From Leifsonia xyli (GTDB taxonomy: Bacteria; Actinomycetota; Actinomycetes; Actinomycetales; Microbacteriaceae), in the NCBI GenBank assembly GCA_001647635.1, contig CP014761.1, positions 2,046,001 to 2,110,000 on the forward strand: DNA of 64,000 nucleotides, read 5' to 3'. The notes beneath the pieces are model-generated. The model was not told where the DNA came from. It saw only the letters and a list, made by a program, of their open reading frames with translations, and ran no database searches. This document shows positions 1 through 7,664 of the stretch, piece after piece (position 1 is the stretch's first letter; the number at the start of each line of letters is the position of its first letter). The translations under genes were made by a program, and so were the position numbers.

Positions 1-1
1 G

Positions 2-577
2 GCGACGACAAGGGCGCCCACCGGATCCGCGGGCCCCAACAGTTCGAGCGCGCCTACCCGATCTGCAGCCCCCGACAGTTCGAGCGCGGACGTCTCGGCG
101 ATGCCTGCAACCGTGGATAAGCTGCCGACCAGCTGCGAAGCGCTCTACTCAGGTTTGAACGAGTTCATGTCCGACGGCGGTTCGCTGGTCCTCAACCCGG
201 CGTGGAGGTCCGGGTCGGGCGCGCCAAGAACCGACTATGGCACCTACGACGCAGATCTCGCAGGCATGTTGGCGAAGAATCCCGAACTCATCTGCGACTG
301 GGCACCGGCGACAGGCCCGAGCGACACGTTCCTCACCACGCAAATGCGCCACGTCAATGTGGCGACTGGGCAGGCGGCGACTGCCAGGATGAGAGCTAAG
401 GGCTGGTTCTGCGGCCAGGCGTACAACGGCCAATGGTGCGTGACCAACGACTCCAGCACCGGCCGGTCGATCGGCGAATCACACTGGGTCGGCCAGGGCT
501 ACTGGATCGCCTCCAATTGGAACAACGCCGGTCCGCAGACATACACACCCGAACTCCTGAAGAGGCTGTTCGGATGA
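2..577 (+). CDS. Secreted or lipoprotein-like hypothetical protein (5' truncated by window)
   Basis: The frame is open from base 2, so the start lies before the window. The ATG at 101 is probably internal. The visible N-terminal part is a Ala/Ser/Pro/Thr-rich linker with two similar segments (a 14-nt direct repeat at 40-53 and 77-90), typical of the stretch between an export signal and a folded extracellular domain. The following 150 residues are rich in Trp, Asn and Gly and carry four cysteines, which suits a secreted actinobacterial protein. I do not recognise a family. It may be ICE surface cargo, but nothing in the sequence fixes its role. Confidence 0.6.
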   Translation, partial: ATTRAPTGSAGPNSSSAPTRSAAPDSSSADVSAMPATVDKLPTSCEALYSGLNEFMSDGGSLVLNPAWRSGSGAPRTDYGTYDADLAGMLAKNPELICDWAPATGPSDTFLTTQMRHVNVATGQAATARMRAKGWFCGQAYNGQWCVTNDSSTGRSIGESHWVGQGYWIASNWNNAGPQTYTPELLKRLFG

Positions 578-951
578 CTGGGGCAGCGCCGACCCATCGC
601 AGTCGGGGAACACTGACCCAACCACGCCGACCAGTCCGCCCTACAACTTCTGACCTAGGACCGCCTGAGTCCGGTGCTCAGCCGATGGTTGGCGCCCGCG
701 GCTCGCTGCGTTGCGTCCCGCGCCGCGCCTGCGGTCGATCGCACGTCAGTGGCAGATCTTGATAGAGGCCGGTTCCATCATGCGGGTGATGTGCGCAAGA
801 CTCCCGTTCCAGCCGATCGTCGTTCCCCGAGCGCCAGCCAACTAACTCCGCCGGCGGAAGCATCGGCGGTGCATCATTCCGTCGTGGCTGAGCCGGTTGC
901 TTGATCAAACGCTGCGTCGAGTCGGCCGGCCTGCTGGTAGTCGACCAACGA
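578..951. other. No recognisable gene
   Basis: Overlapping short frames exist on both strands but none has a good start, a ribosome site or a recognisable motif. I see no clear terminator after the preceding gene. Confidence 0.4.
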
Positions 952-1089
952 TTACTGCGGCATTCTGACCTCGCCGCGGTACAGCACGGTTCGTAATGTT
1001 CCCCGGTCAATCGCCGCGTGGATTTCCAGCTCGGAAACGCCCAGCCGTAGCGCGGCAGCCGCAGGCAGGGAATAATCCGGGTCGTTCAT
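952..1089 (-). CDS. Small putative helix-turn-helix protein
   Basis: A 45-residue frame with ATG at 1089 reads as one short helix-turn-helix unit: an Ala-rich first helix, then LGVSELEIHAAIDRGTLRTV, resembling the MerR/excisionase (HTH_17) fold in spacing. It ends soon after the expected wing. It could be a small excisionase or the remnant of a larger DNA-binding protein. No strong Shine-Dalgarno is visible. Its position in the ICE fits an accessory regulator, but this is inference from one motif. Confidence 0.35.
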   Translation of the reverse strand: MNDPDYSLPAAAALRLGVSELEIHAAIDRGTLRTVLYRGEVRMPQ

Positions 1090-1588
1090 GCCCGCAACCT
1101 ATCAGTTCAACCTGCGACGACTGATCCCAAATTCGGTTGCTCAACCGGCTCGCAGCCCGCTACAAGGCTGCTCCATGGGTCAATTCTCCGAGTGGCGCGC
1201 TTGTCGGGCGCCGCCAACTCGTTGTGATGACCGGAGATGCCGTCGCCCGTCGCCGCCGGCTCTATCGCGGCCCTGCCAACCACTCAACGCCGGCCCATAA
1301 GCCCAGCAACGCTCCATGCATCATCGCCATCGAGGTCGCGCGGGTCGGCGGTGCGGACCGCGTTCTCCGTCGACGATCAACTGCACAGCCATCGAACTAG
1401 CAACGAGCTTCGCGCGCGGAGCCGACTACGTCGGCACCGTCTTGTGTGTTCTCCCCGCTCCGGCCTGCGATCGTAACGGCCTCCGGCTGCTCCGTTCCCG
1501 ACCCTCGCTAATTGCAGACTCCGTCGCTGCGCTCCTCCGCTTAGCAACCGCTCCTCCCGGTCGCTGCTCTGCCTCCACCCGTTCTTGA
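1090..1588. other. No recognisable gene
   Basis: About 500 bases without a convincing coding frame. The short frames give low-complexity Arg/Pro/Ala-rich translations typical of out-of-frame GC-rich DNA. The segment leads into the disrupted ArdC-like gene and may be decayed sequence. Confidence 0.35.
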
Positions 1589-2501
1589 TCTTCGTGCCGG
1601 AACGGCGAGAAAGACGAGTGGACAAAGGAGCAAGCAGATCTGGCCAACAGGACCATCACCCGAACCAAGGCGGACCGACAGGCGGAAGCGGAGGCACTGC
1701 ACGCGTCGATCCTGAAGCAAGTCCAGCAGCTCACCGACAGCGGCCAGTGGCGGGCATTCCTGGAGTTCGCCCGCTCCTTCCACACCTACAGCCTGAACAA
1801 CCTTCTGTTGATCCTCGCCCAGAAACCGGAAGCGACCATGGTCGCCGGTTTCCGGCAATGGCAGGCCAAGGGGACGACAGGTCCGCAAAGGCGAAAAGTC
1901 CATCAAGATCTTCGGATACCGCGAGAAGAAAACCGAGACCGCTGCCGACGATGACACCCCATCCGACGGAGGGCGTCTGGTTCGGTACTTTCCGACCCTG
2001 TCCGTGTTCGACATCGCGCAGACCGACCCGATCGAAGGAGCCGACCGGCTCCCAAGCGATCCCACGCAGCAACTCACCGGCGGCAACGACCACGGCGTCA
2101 TCGCTCCACTGACCCATCACCTGCAGTCCCGCGGATGGACGATCGGCCGCGAACCGCTCAACCATGCCAGCGGATACACCGACCCCGAAACGCGACGCGT
2201 GATCCTCGCGGAAAGCATCAGCGTCGAGCAATCCGCGAAAACCCTGATCCACGAAACGGCGCACATCGAGCTCCACCACATCGACAGCCTCGAGGAGTAC
2301 CGGCAGCACCGCGGACGCATGGAAGTCGAAGCGGAATCGGTCGCCTACGTTGTCGCTGGCCTGCCCGGCTTCGACACCAGCGCATACAGCATCGGCTACA
2401 TCATCGGATGGAGCTACGAAGACGTCACCATCATTCGCGACTCGGCCTCACGCGTCCTCGCGGCAGTACACAGCATCGCCGAGATAGTCGGCCAGAAGTA
2501 A
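1589..2501 (+). pseudogene. ArdC-like antirestriction protein, frameshifted
   Basis: The N-terminal part (about 1640-1870) encodes the ArdC-like ssDNA-binding domain, with the family signature around YSLNNLLLILAQKPEATMVAG followed by FRQWQAKG. The expected continuation RQVRKGEKSIKIFGYREKK appears only in the next frame. Removing one G from the G4 run at 1870-1873 restores a single frame to the stop at 2499-2501. The C-terminal half carries the zinc-peptidase motif HETAH. ArdC-type proteins protect incoming conjugative DNA from restriction. There is also no good start codon: the frame opens at 1589, an AAAGGAG lies at 1624-1630, and only a rare CTG at 1640 follows at suitable spacing. Inactivation, recoding or a sequencing error could all explain this. 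Confidence 0.75.
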
Positions 2502-2512
2502 CGAACGAACTG

Positions 2513-2551
2513 AAAGAACCCCGGCCCATCTTAAGTGGGTCGGGGTTCTTT
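2513..2551 (+). terminator. Rho-independent terminator after the ArdC-like gene
   Basis: The arms 2513-2528 and 2536-2551 form a long stem (AAAGAACCCCG pairing with CGGGGTTCTTT, plus CCCA with TGGG). It ends in a T-rich stretch and starts 11 bases after the stop codon. Confidence 0.8.
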
Positions 2552-2826
2552 CATGCTCGGTGGCGGCCAGAAGGAGGGCGGAAGCAAGAGACGACAAATG
2601 CTCGGTCGCAGGCGACAAGTGCTCGCTCGGAGAGCTGGCCGTGACAAGAAGGGACAATCGCAAAAACCAGCGGCAACGAAGTAGCCCACAAAAGAAGACC
2701 AACAAGACAAACAAGCCCAGACGAAAGGAGACAACACGGAAGAACCACGAGAGAAACACAAGAGCGAATGCACGTAGGCACTCTTCGAGGTGTGCGCGCC
2801 AAATGCGCGCCGAGATGCACGTGCCG
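2552..2826 (+). other. Leader of the relaxase gene with repeats and a T-free tract; oriT candidate
   Basis: The segment holds imperfect direct repeats CGACAAATGCTCGGTCG (2592-2608) and CGACAAGTGCTCGCTCG (2613-2629), with a partial third copy near 2553. Then 2683-2768 has no T on the plus strand (86 bases). Two GCGCGCC copies follow at 2794-2800 and 2805-2811. The frame is open here, but its composition is unlike the downstream gene and the preferred relaxase start is at 2842, so I treat it as non-coding. Repeats and a strand-asymmetric tract beside a relaxase gene fit an origin of transfer. This is inference. Confidence 0.4.
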
Positions 2827-2842
2827 CCGGAAGTTCTAAGTG
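2827..2842 (+). promoter_or_regulatory. Shared transfer-gene 5' motif, copy 1 (relaxase)
   Basis: CCGGAAGTTCTAAGTG recurs at the 5' ends of the SSB gene (10065-10080, minus) and of the secretion operon (18002-18017, minus). Here its last G is the first base of the relaxase GTG codon. The GGAAG could also serve as the ribosome site. Confidence 0.55.
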
Positions 2843-5574
2843 TGAGAGGTGGAGTAGCGCGTTGGAAACGTGGGCAGGCGGCCCAGGGGGTCAAGCAGGC
2901 GGTTCGATACGCGTTCGGCGGCGTCTGCGACGCGACCCTCACGGCCAAAACCGCTGACGGCGCTCTGGCCGCTGCCGGGTACGCGGACGCGGTGATGACC
3001 CGGTACATCGTCGAGAACGGCACGATCCGTGACGACCTCCTCACCCGATCCCAGCTGAAGCAATGGGTCGACGGCGTGGACCCGCTCACCGGCGAGCGAC
3101 GGGGTCGGGATCTGGAGTCGCCGGTCGCTGATCTGATTTTGGATGCGACGATCAACGCGCCGAAGTCGTTCTCGATCGCGGCGATGCTGGACCCCGAGCT
3201 ACGGGCCGCGTATGAGGACCTGCAGGATCGGTTGCGGGATCGGATCATGAAGCTGTGGCAGGCCGAGCTCAACGCCCGCCGCGGGAAGCAGGGTTCTATC
3301 CGGGAGGACCTCGCTCGTATCGAAGTCGTCGAGCTGAGGCACGAACGGTCGCGGTCCCTCGACCCGCACAAGCACCGTCATCTCTGGCTCAACGTCAAGG
3401 TCCAAGGGCTTGACGGGAAGTGGTCGAACGTCGATACCCGCGTCGCGCTGCGGTTCCAGAACGTCATCAATGCCGAAGGGGACCTCGCCTCCAAGACCGA
3501 CCCAACCTGGATCGCCGCTCTAGCTGCCAAAGGCTTCGACTTGAACTCGGACGGGGAGATAGCGCAGCTGCAGCATCTGGTGCGGCCGCTATCGAAGCGC
3601 TCCGCGCAGATCGAGTCGAACAAGGCGGCACACCTGCGGCAGTGGAAGGATCAGCACCCTGACGAGGAGCCTTCCCCCACAGTGCTGACTCAGATCGACC
3701 AGTGGGCTTGGTCGGCGGGTCGACCGAACAAGCCGGGCCAGATGAATGAGGAGGATTGGGCTTCGATAGTCATGGCCGAGCTTTTGCGTGCCGATCCGGA
3801 TGTCGGGCGCCCGCGGACGGCGGTCGGGACTTCTTCGGTCGGCGTCGAGAACCTGGATGTTGAGCTCCTCGCGGCAAAGGCGATCGTAGACGCCGACGCC
3901 CGGTCCATCGGCACGGGAGGCCGCTTTAGCGACATGGATGTTCTGGCCGGCGCGATTCGCGCTGTCGCAAATTCCGGCGTCGTCGCCGACCGGCAACACT
4001 TGGCTGAGGTCGTTAACGGAGTGGTCTCCGTCGCCATCCGCACCCACACGGTGACCCTGCTCAGTGAGGCGAATATGCCGGCGCACATCAAGCGACGAAT
4101 GGCGACATCGACCGCGACCTTGAAAGCTACCCTCACACAAAGGATCGAACGAATTTCGGTTCCGGGCGTAGCGCTGAACGCAGCTGAGGTGAAGGCCGTT
4201 GGACAGATCGTAGAGCCAGAACGTTCGCTAGACAGAGGCCAGCTCGCCGGAGCCGCGGCCATAGGCGGCTCCTCGAGAAGTGTCGCCGTGTCGGGCGCCG
4301 CAGGAACAGGCAAGACAACGATGCTGAAGGTCGCCGGTGCGGCGCTTCGTCGACGTGGCCGCAACATGATCATCGTTGCGCCGACGAAAAAGGCGTCGTC
4401 CGTGGCTGGTCGCGAGACGCAGAGTGCGTCTTCGTCGCTGCATCAACTTCTGCATGACTATGGGTGGCGTTGGACCACTAATAGGGCTGGGGGTACGGAC
4501 TGGCGCCGCCTCCAGATCGGAGAACGCGATCACAACACCGGGCGCGTGTACGACGGTCCTCACATTGCAATCCGTCCCGGCGATCGGATCGTCGTGGACG
4601 AGGCCGGGATGCTCGACCTCGAGGCAGCGAATGCGCTCGTCGAAGTGCTGGAACGAACCCAGGCGACGGTAGCCATGGTCGGCGACGAACGTCAGGCGCT
4701 GCCTGTCGGACACTCCGGTGCAATGGCTCTCTTCTGGGCTCACTCGGCGGACCAGGTTGAGCTAACGACCATCCACCGATTCAAGGATCCCGTCTGGGCA
4801 GACATGACGTTAAGCCTGCGTGATCCACATGGTCGCGAGGCGTCCGAGATCGTCGCCGGGGCACTCGTCGACACCGGACACGTGATTCTCGCAAGAAGCG
4901 ACGCCGAGGCTCGAACTGAGATGGTCGCAGCCTGGTTCGCCGCGAAGGAGCAGCGACGGTCTATCGCGCTGGTCGCTGCGACGCACGCTGAAGCATTAGC
5001 GATCAGCGAGGACATCCAGGGTATTAGAGTTCGAGCGGGCGAGATTGACACCACCCGATCCACCTCGGGTCAATCTGGACAGCCCATCTTCGTGGGCGAC
5101 ATCGTTCAGAGCCGACGAAACGACCGCGAGTCAGAGGTTCAGAATCGCCAGCATTGGGTAGTCAAAGGAATTACTCGAGAACATGTGATCCTTGCATCCT
5201 CCGCGGACTCGACCGATCTGAAGAGGGTGACTCACGAATATGCCCAAGCTCACATGCACCTGGGCTACGCATCGACGGTTTATGGAGTTCAGGGCGAGAC
5301 CACCGATCGTGCGCTCGTGGGACCCGGCGTAGATGCCGCGGGACTTTACGTCGGTCTTACGCGGGGCAAGCAAAAGAACGACATCGTTCTGGTTGCGCCG
5401 ACCCCAGCTTCGGCGAAGTCGCAACTCGTTGAAATGATGCAGCGCCAGGCCATCGAAGAGACCCTCGATGCTTCCCGGGCCGCAGCCCGAGAAGAGTTCG
5501 GTCGCGCGGCCCACAGTGAAACGGGACCATCGACCATGGCCGACCAAAGCGGAGGCGCTGTTCTCGGCAGATGA
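2842..5574 (+). CDS. MobF-type (TrwC/TraA) relaxase-helicase
   Basis: It nicks and unwinds the element's DNA for conjugative transfer. The N-terminal TrwC relaxase domain (about 1-300) has APKSFSIAAMLDP and the metal-binding histidine cluster DPHKHRH (about 174-180). Tyr47 and Tyr55 are nick-tyrosine candidates. A RecD-like helicase follows, with Walker A GAAGTGKT (about 487), Walker B VVDEAG (about 584) and a late YVGLTRGK motif (about 835). I chose GTG at 2842 because related proteins begin with an RGGV-type sequence and GGAAG lies nine bases upstream. The frame stays open back to 2560, but that part is compositionally different. At 910 residues it is of usual size. It sits alone on the plus strand, convergent with the cargo genes. 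Confidence 0.9.
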   Translation: MRGGVARWKRGQAAQGVKQAVRYAFGGVCDATLTAKTADGALAAAGYADAVMTRYIVENGTIRDDLLTRSQLKQWVDGVDPLTGERRGRDLESPVADLILDATINAPKSFSIAAMLDPELRAAYEDLQDRLRDRIMKLWQAELNARRGKQGSIREDLARIEVVELRHERSRSLDPHKHRHLWLNVKVQGLDGKWSNVDTRVALRFQNVINAEGDLASKTDPTWIAALAAKGFDLNSDGEIAQLQHLVRPLSKRSAQIESNKAAHLRQWKDQHPDEEPSPTVLTQIDQWAWSAGRPNKPGQMNEEDWASIVMAELLRADPDVGRPRTAVGTSSVGVENLDVELLAAKAIVDADARSIGTGGRFSDMDVLAGAIRAVANSGVVADRQHLAEVVNGVVSVAIRTHTVTLLSEANMPAHIKRRMATSTATLKATLTQRIERISVPGVALNAAEVKAVGQIVEPERSLDRGQLAGAAAIGGSSRSVAVSGAAGTGKTTMLKVAGAALRRRGRNMIIVAPTKKASSVAGRETQSASSSLHQLLHDYGWRWTTNRAGGTDWRRLQIGERDHNTGRVYDGPHIAIRPGDRIVVDEAGMLDLEAANALVEVLERTQATVAMVGDERQALPVGHSGAMALFWAHSADQVELTTIHRFKDPVWADMTLSLRDPHGREASEIVAGALVDTGHVILARSDAEARTEMVAAWFAAKEQRRSIALVAATHAEALAISEDIQGIRVRAGEIDTTRSTSGQSGQPIFVGDIVQSRRNDRESEVQNRQHWVVKGITREHVILASSADSTDLKRVTHEYAQAHMHLGYASTVYGVQGETTDRALVGPGVDAAGLYVGLTRGKQKNDIVLVAPTPASAKSQLVEMMQRQAIEETLDASRAAAREEFGRAAHSETGPSTMADQSGGAVLGR

Positions 5575-5581
5575 CGTGAGG

Positions 5582-5998
5582 CTAGCGCTTAGCCAGACCG
5601 GCACTTCGAGCCTGCCGACCTAAGCCGTTGACGCCATCTAGCGCCCCGTCGCGCGCCCGAAAACGAAAGAGCGCAACACCTAGAGCATCGGCTCGGTCGC
5701 GGGCATCCGGAAACACACCTCCGGGCACGAAGAGCAGGGGGGATCGCCCGTCCCCGGCCGAGGCGGCGGCGGCGCGCTCTACAAGTTCGACATCGAGGTT
5801 ACCCCGTCGGTTTTCGACCCATGCCAGAAACCCGCGACTATAAAGGTCGCATACCTGCCGATCCGCTGAGGTCGTCGCGCGAGTGTCTCCTGCGCCGAGA
5901 TGGATCATCCATTCGCGGCACAGTTCTACAGCTTCCTCGTCCGAAACGCCCAGAGGGCGAGGGCCCGGCGCGCTTGCAGTCACGCGATCAGTCTGCAC
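5582..5998 (-). CDS. Mrr-like restriction endonuclease-fold protein with altered active site
   Basis: The 138 residues follow the Mrr/REase pattern: an N-terminal helix (DEEAVELCREWMIHLGAGD), a strand with the acidic residue (Asp51 in VCDL), the strand normally bearing QxK (here WVENRR, 60-65), then LLFVPGG, the helix ARDRADALG and the strand VALFRF, with a closing DGVNGLG. The QxK lysine is not evident (Glu62-Asn63-Arg64), so catalysis is doubtful or changed. The start is GTG at 5998. It lies 44 bases after the HEPN gene on the same strand, as the third gene of the cargo trio, and ends 7 bases from the convergent relaxase stop. It may be an effector subunit or DNA-binding partner. Confidence 0.65.
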   Translation of the reverse strand: MQTDRVTASAPGPRPLGVSDEEAVELCREWMIHLGAGDTRATTSADRQVCDLYSRGFLAWVENRRGNLDVELVERAAAASAGDGRSPLLFVPGGVFPDARDRADALGVALFRFRARDGALDGVNGLGRQARSAGLAKR

Positions 5999-6042
5999 CG
6001 ACCCACCGAGGTTGTCACTGGAGGCCTTCCCGCGCAGAAGCG

Positions 6043-7659
6043 CTATTCCTGAACCGGAAGCGGTATTTCGATCCGCTTTTCGCTGTCGCTTGAAACTGCC
6101 CGCTGCCCTTCGGCTATGAGGTCAAGCAGATAAAGATAAGCGGAACGGATTACCTGTAATGTCTGGACGCATCCATCAACCAATTCGAAGAGGCCAATGG
6201 TGTTTTGCGAGTCATCGGACACGCCCCCCGGCTCAATGAGGTTGACTCTGACTAGACGGTGCGTACCCGCGTTGCGAAGCGCCAGTGCCTCCGCGTAAAG
6301 GCCTTCGCGGTCGACATCAAACGATAGTTCGGCGAGTGCAATTGCGGCGCCCACCGGTAGTGGAGCATGGGAACGCGGCAGCTTAGGACGCAGAACACCT
6401 GATCCCTTGTCAAACCAATAGCTTCGGAACCAAATGTCGGACGGCGGCATTCGCGTCTCGAAGTGAAGATCTGCAGTTACTGCGATCTTGTCGAGCACAT
6501 CCAGCGCTGCGCGTTGTGCAAGTATCAGTTGCGCTGCCGGCTGACCGTAGATCGAGTAATCGAGCGTATTCGTGTATGTTCCTGTGTCGTCAGGATCCTG
6601 CTTGAAAATGTGGCGCAGCAGCTTCTCCTGCCCCTCGAATGCAAGAGCTCGGGCGGCGAGGAACTCTGCCTTGAGTACGTTTAGTGCCGCGAACACCGTC
6701 GGAACTGATTGTCCATCGATCATCCGGATTGCCGGGGGGCTAGCGTCGTCCCATCGAGGATTGTCAGACCCGAGACCTTCGATGGCCTCCGACAGGGCGA
6801 GTCGATTGGCTCGGATCCACTTTTGATACGGGTCGGAAGTGTCACCCGGATGCTCGTCGTGCCCATGCGTGTCGATTGGCTGAAGAGCGTCCCATCGCTG
6901 CGCTGTCAGTTCTCCCGCGATCTGGACTGTGTGCGGTCGAAGGCGCTTTGCGAGATCAACATACTTGTTGAATACGGCAGCATAGTGTCCGCCCGGTCCA
7001 CGTCCGGTCGCGAGGCGACGCTTGATCAGCTCCGCTATGTTTCCAGCCGCATTTCCATTGTTCGGGTACTCCTCGAGCGCGTCGGCGTACGCTTCGTACG
7101 CTTCAACCCATCGGCCGGACTCATCGAGGATATTGGCCAGATTGCAGAGAGCTAGAGAGCGACGGAAGCCGTCCAAGTCTTCAGAATGGCCGGCCTCTGC
7201 GAGCAACAAACGGCAGCGTCTCAGCAACTCCCGATTCTCAAGTTCGAACGGGGCTCGCCTAAGGCTCGCCTTTGTTGCTGGGCGACGGCGCCAGTCGGCC
7301 AATTGGAGTTGATAACCCTCCATAAGTCCATTCGCCAGGAAGTAGCTTGCGAGGGAACGCTGACTAGGGACTGCAGACTCCGCTGCGAGTACATCTTCGG
7401 CCCACTGCACCCCGGTCGCGAGAGCCTCCTGGCTCGCTCGTCGACCCCCCGCGTCAATCTGCAAACCAGCGAGATCTAGCAGTAGGCCGAAGAAGTCCTC
7501 ACCCGCTAAATCATCTGGGACCGTCAAGTCCCTAAGTTCCCTCTCAAGTCGTTCTGTCGATTTCAGCGCTAGGCCGGGGGCGGAGTCGACGAGCGCGCTA
7601 GTTTGTTGTATCTCGCGGCGAATCTTGAGTTTCGCCGCTCTACCTCTCCTGCTAACCAC
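6043..7659 (-). CDS. TPR protein with LA2681-like HEPN RNase domain
   Basis: Likely an RNA-cutting effector of an abortive-infection type. The N-terminal half is helical, with a tetratricopeptide-like repeat at about 165-200 (RSLALCNLANILDESGRWVE). The C-terminal region (about 278-475) matches the LA2681-like HEPN pattern: WIRANRLALSE, a helix with FLAARALAFEGQ, NTLDYSIYG, LDKIAV, SDIWFRSYWF and the catalytic RX4H motif RNAGTH (462-467). HEPN domains of this class are often metal-independent RNases in toxin and phage-defence systems. The start is GTG at 7659, five bases after the upstream stop, so it is probably translationally coupled to the DisA_N-like gene. No strong Shine-Dalgarno is visible. 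The function is inferred from the fold and context. Confidence 0.75.
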   Translation of the reverse strand: MVSRRGRAAKLKIRREIQQTSALVDSAPGLALKSTERLERELRDLTVPDDLAGEDFFGLLLDLAGLQIDAGGRRASQEALATGVQWAEDVLAAESAVPSQRSLASYFLANGLMEGYQLQLADWRRRPATKASLRRAPFELENRELLRRCRLLLAEAGHSEDLDGFRRSLALCNLANILDESGRWVEAYEAYADALEEYPNNGNAAGNIAELIKRRLATGRGPGGHYAAVFNKYVDLAKRLRPHTVQIAGELTAQRWDALQPIDTHGHDEHPGDTSDPYQKWIRANRLALSEAIEGLGSDNPRWDDASPPAIRMIDGQSVPTVFAALNVLKAEFLAARALAFEGQEKLLRHIFKQDPDDTGTYTNTLDYSIYGQPAAQLILAQRAALDVLDKIAVTADLHFETRMPPSDIWFRSYWFDKGSGVLRPKLPRSHAPLPVGAAIALAELSFDVDREGLYAEALALRNAGTHRLVRVNLIEPGGVSDDSQNTIGLFELVDGCVQTLQVIRSAYLYLLDLIAEGQRAVSSDSEKRIEIPLPVQE

Positions 7660-7664
7660 TCGGT

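Noticed and set aside
2560..2841. N-terminal extension of the relaxase
   Set aside because: The frame is open, but composition is unlike the gene (T-free, Lys/Asn/Thr-rich), and RGGV-type relaxases begin at the GTG at 2842.
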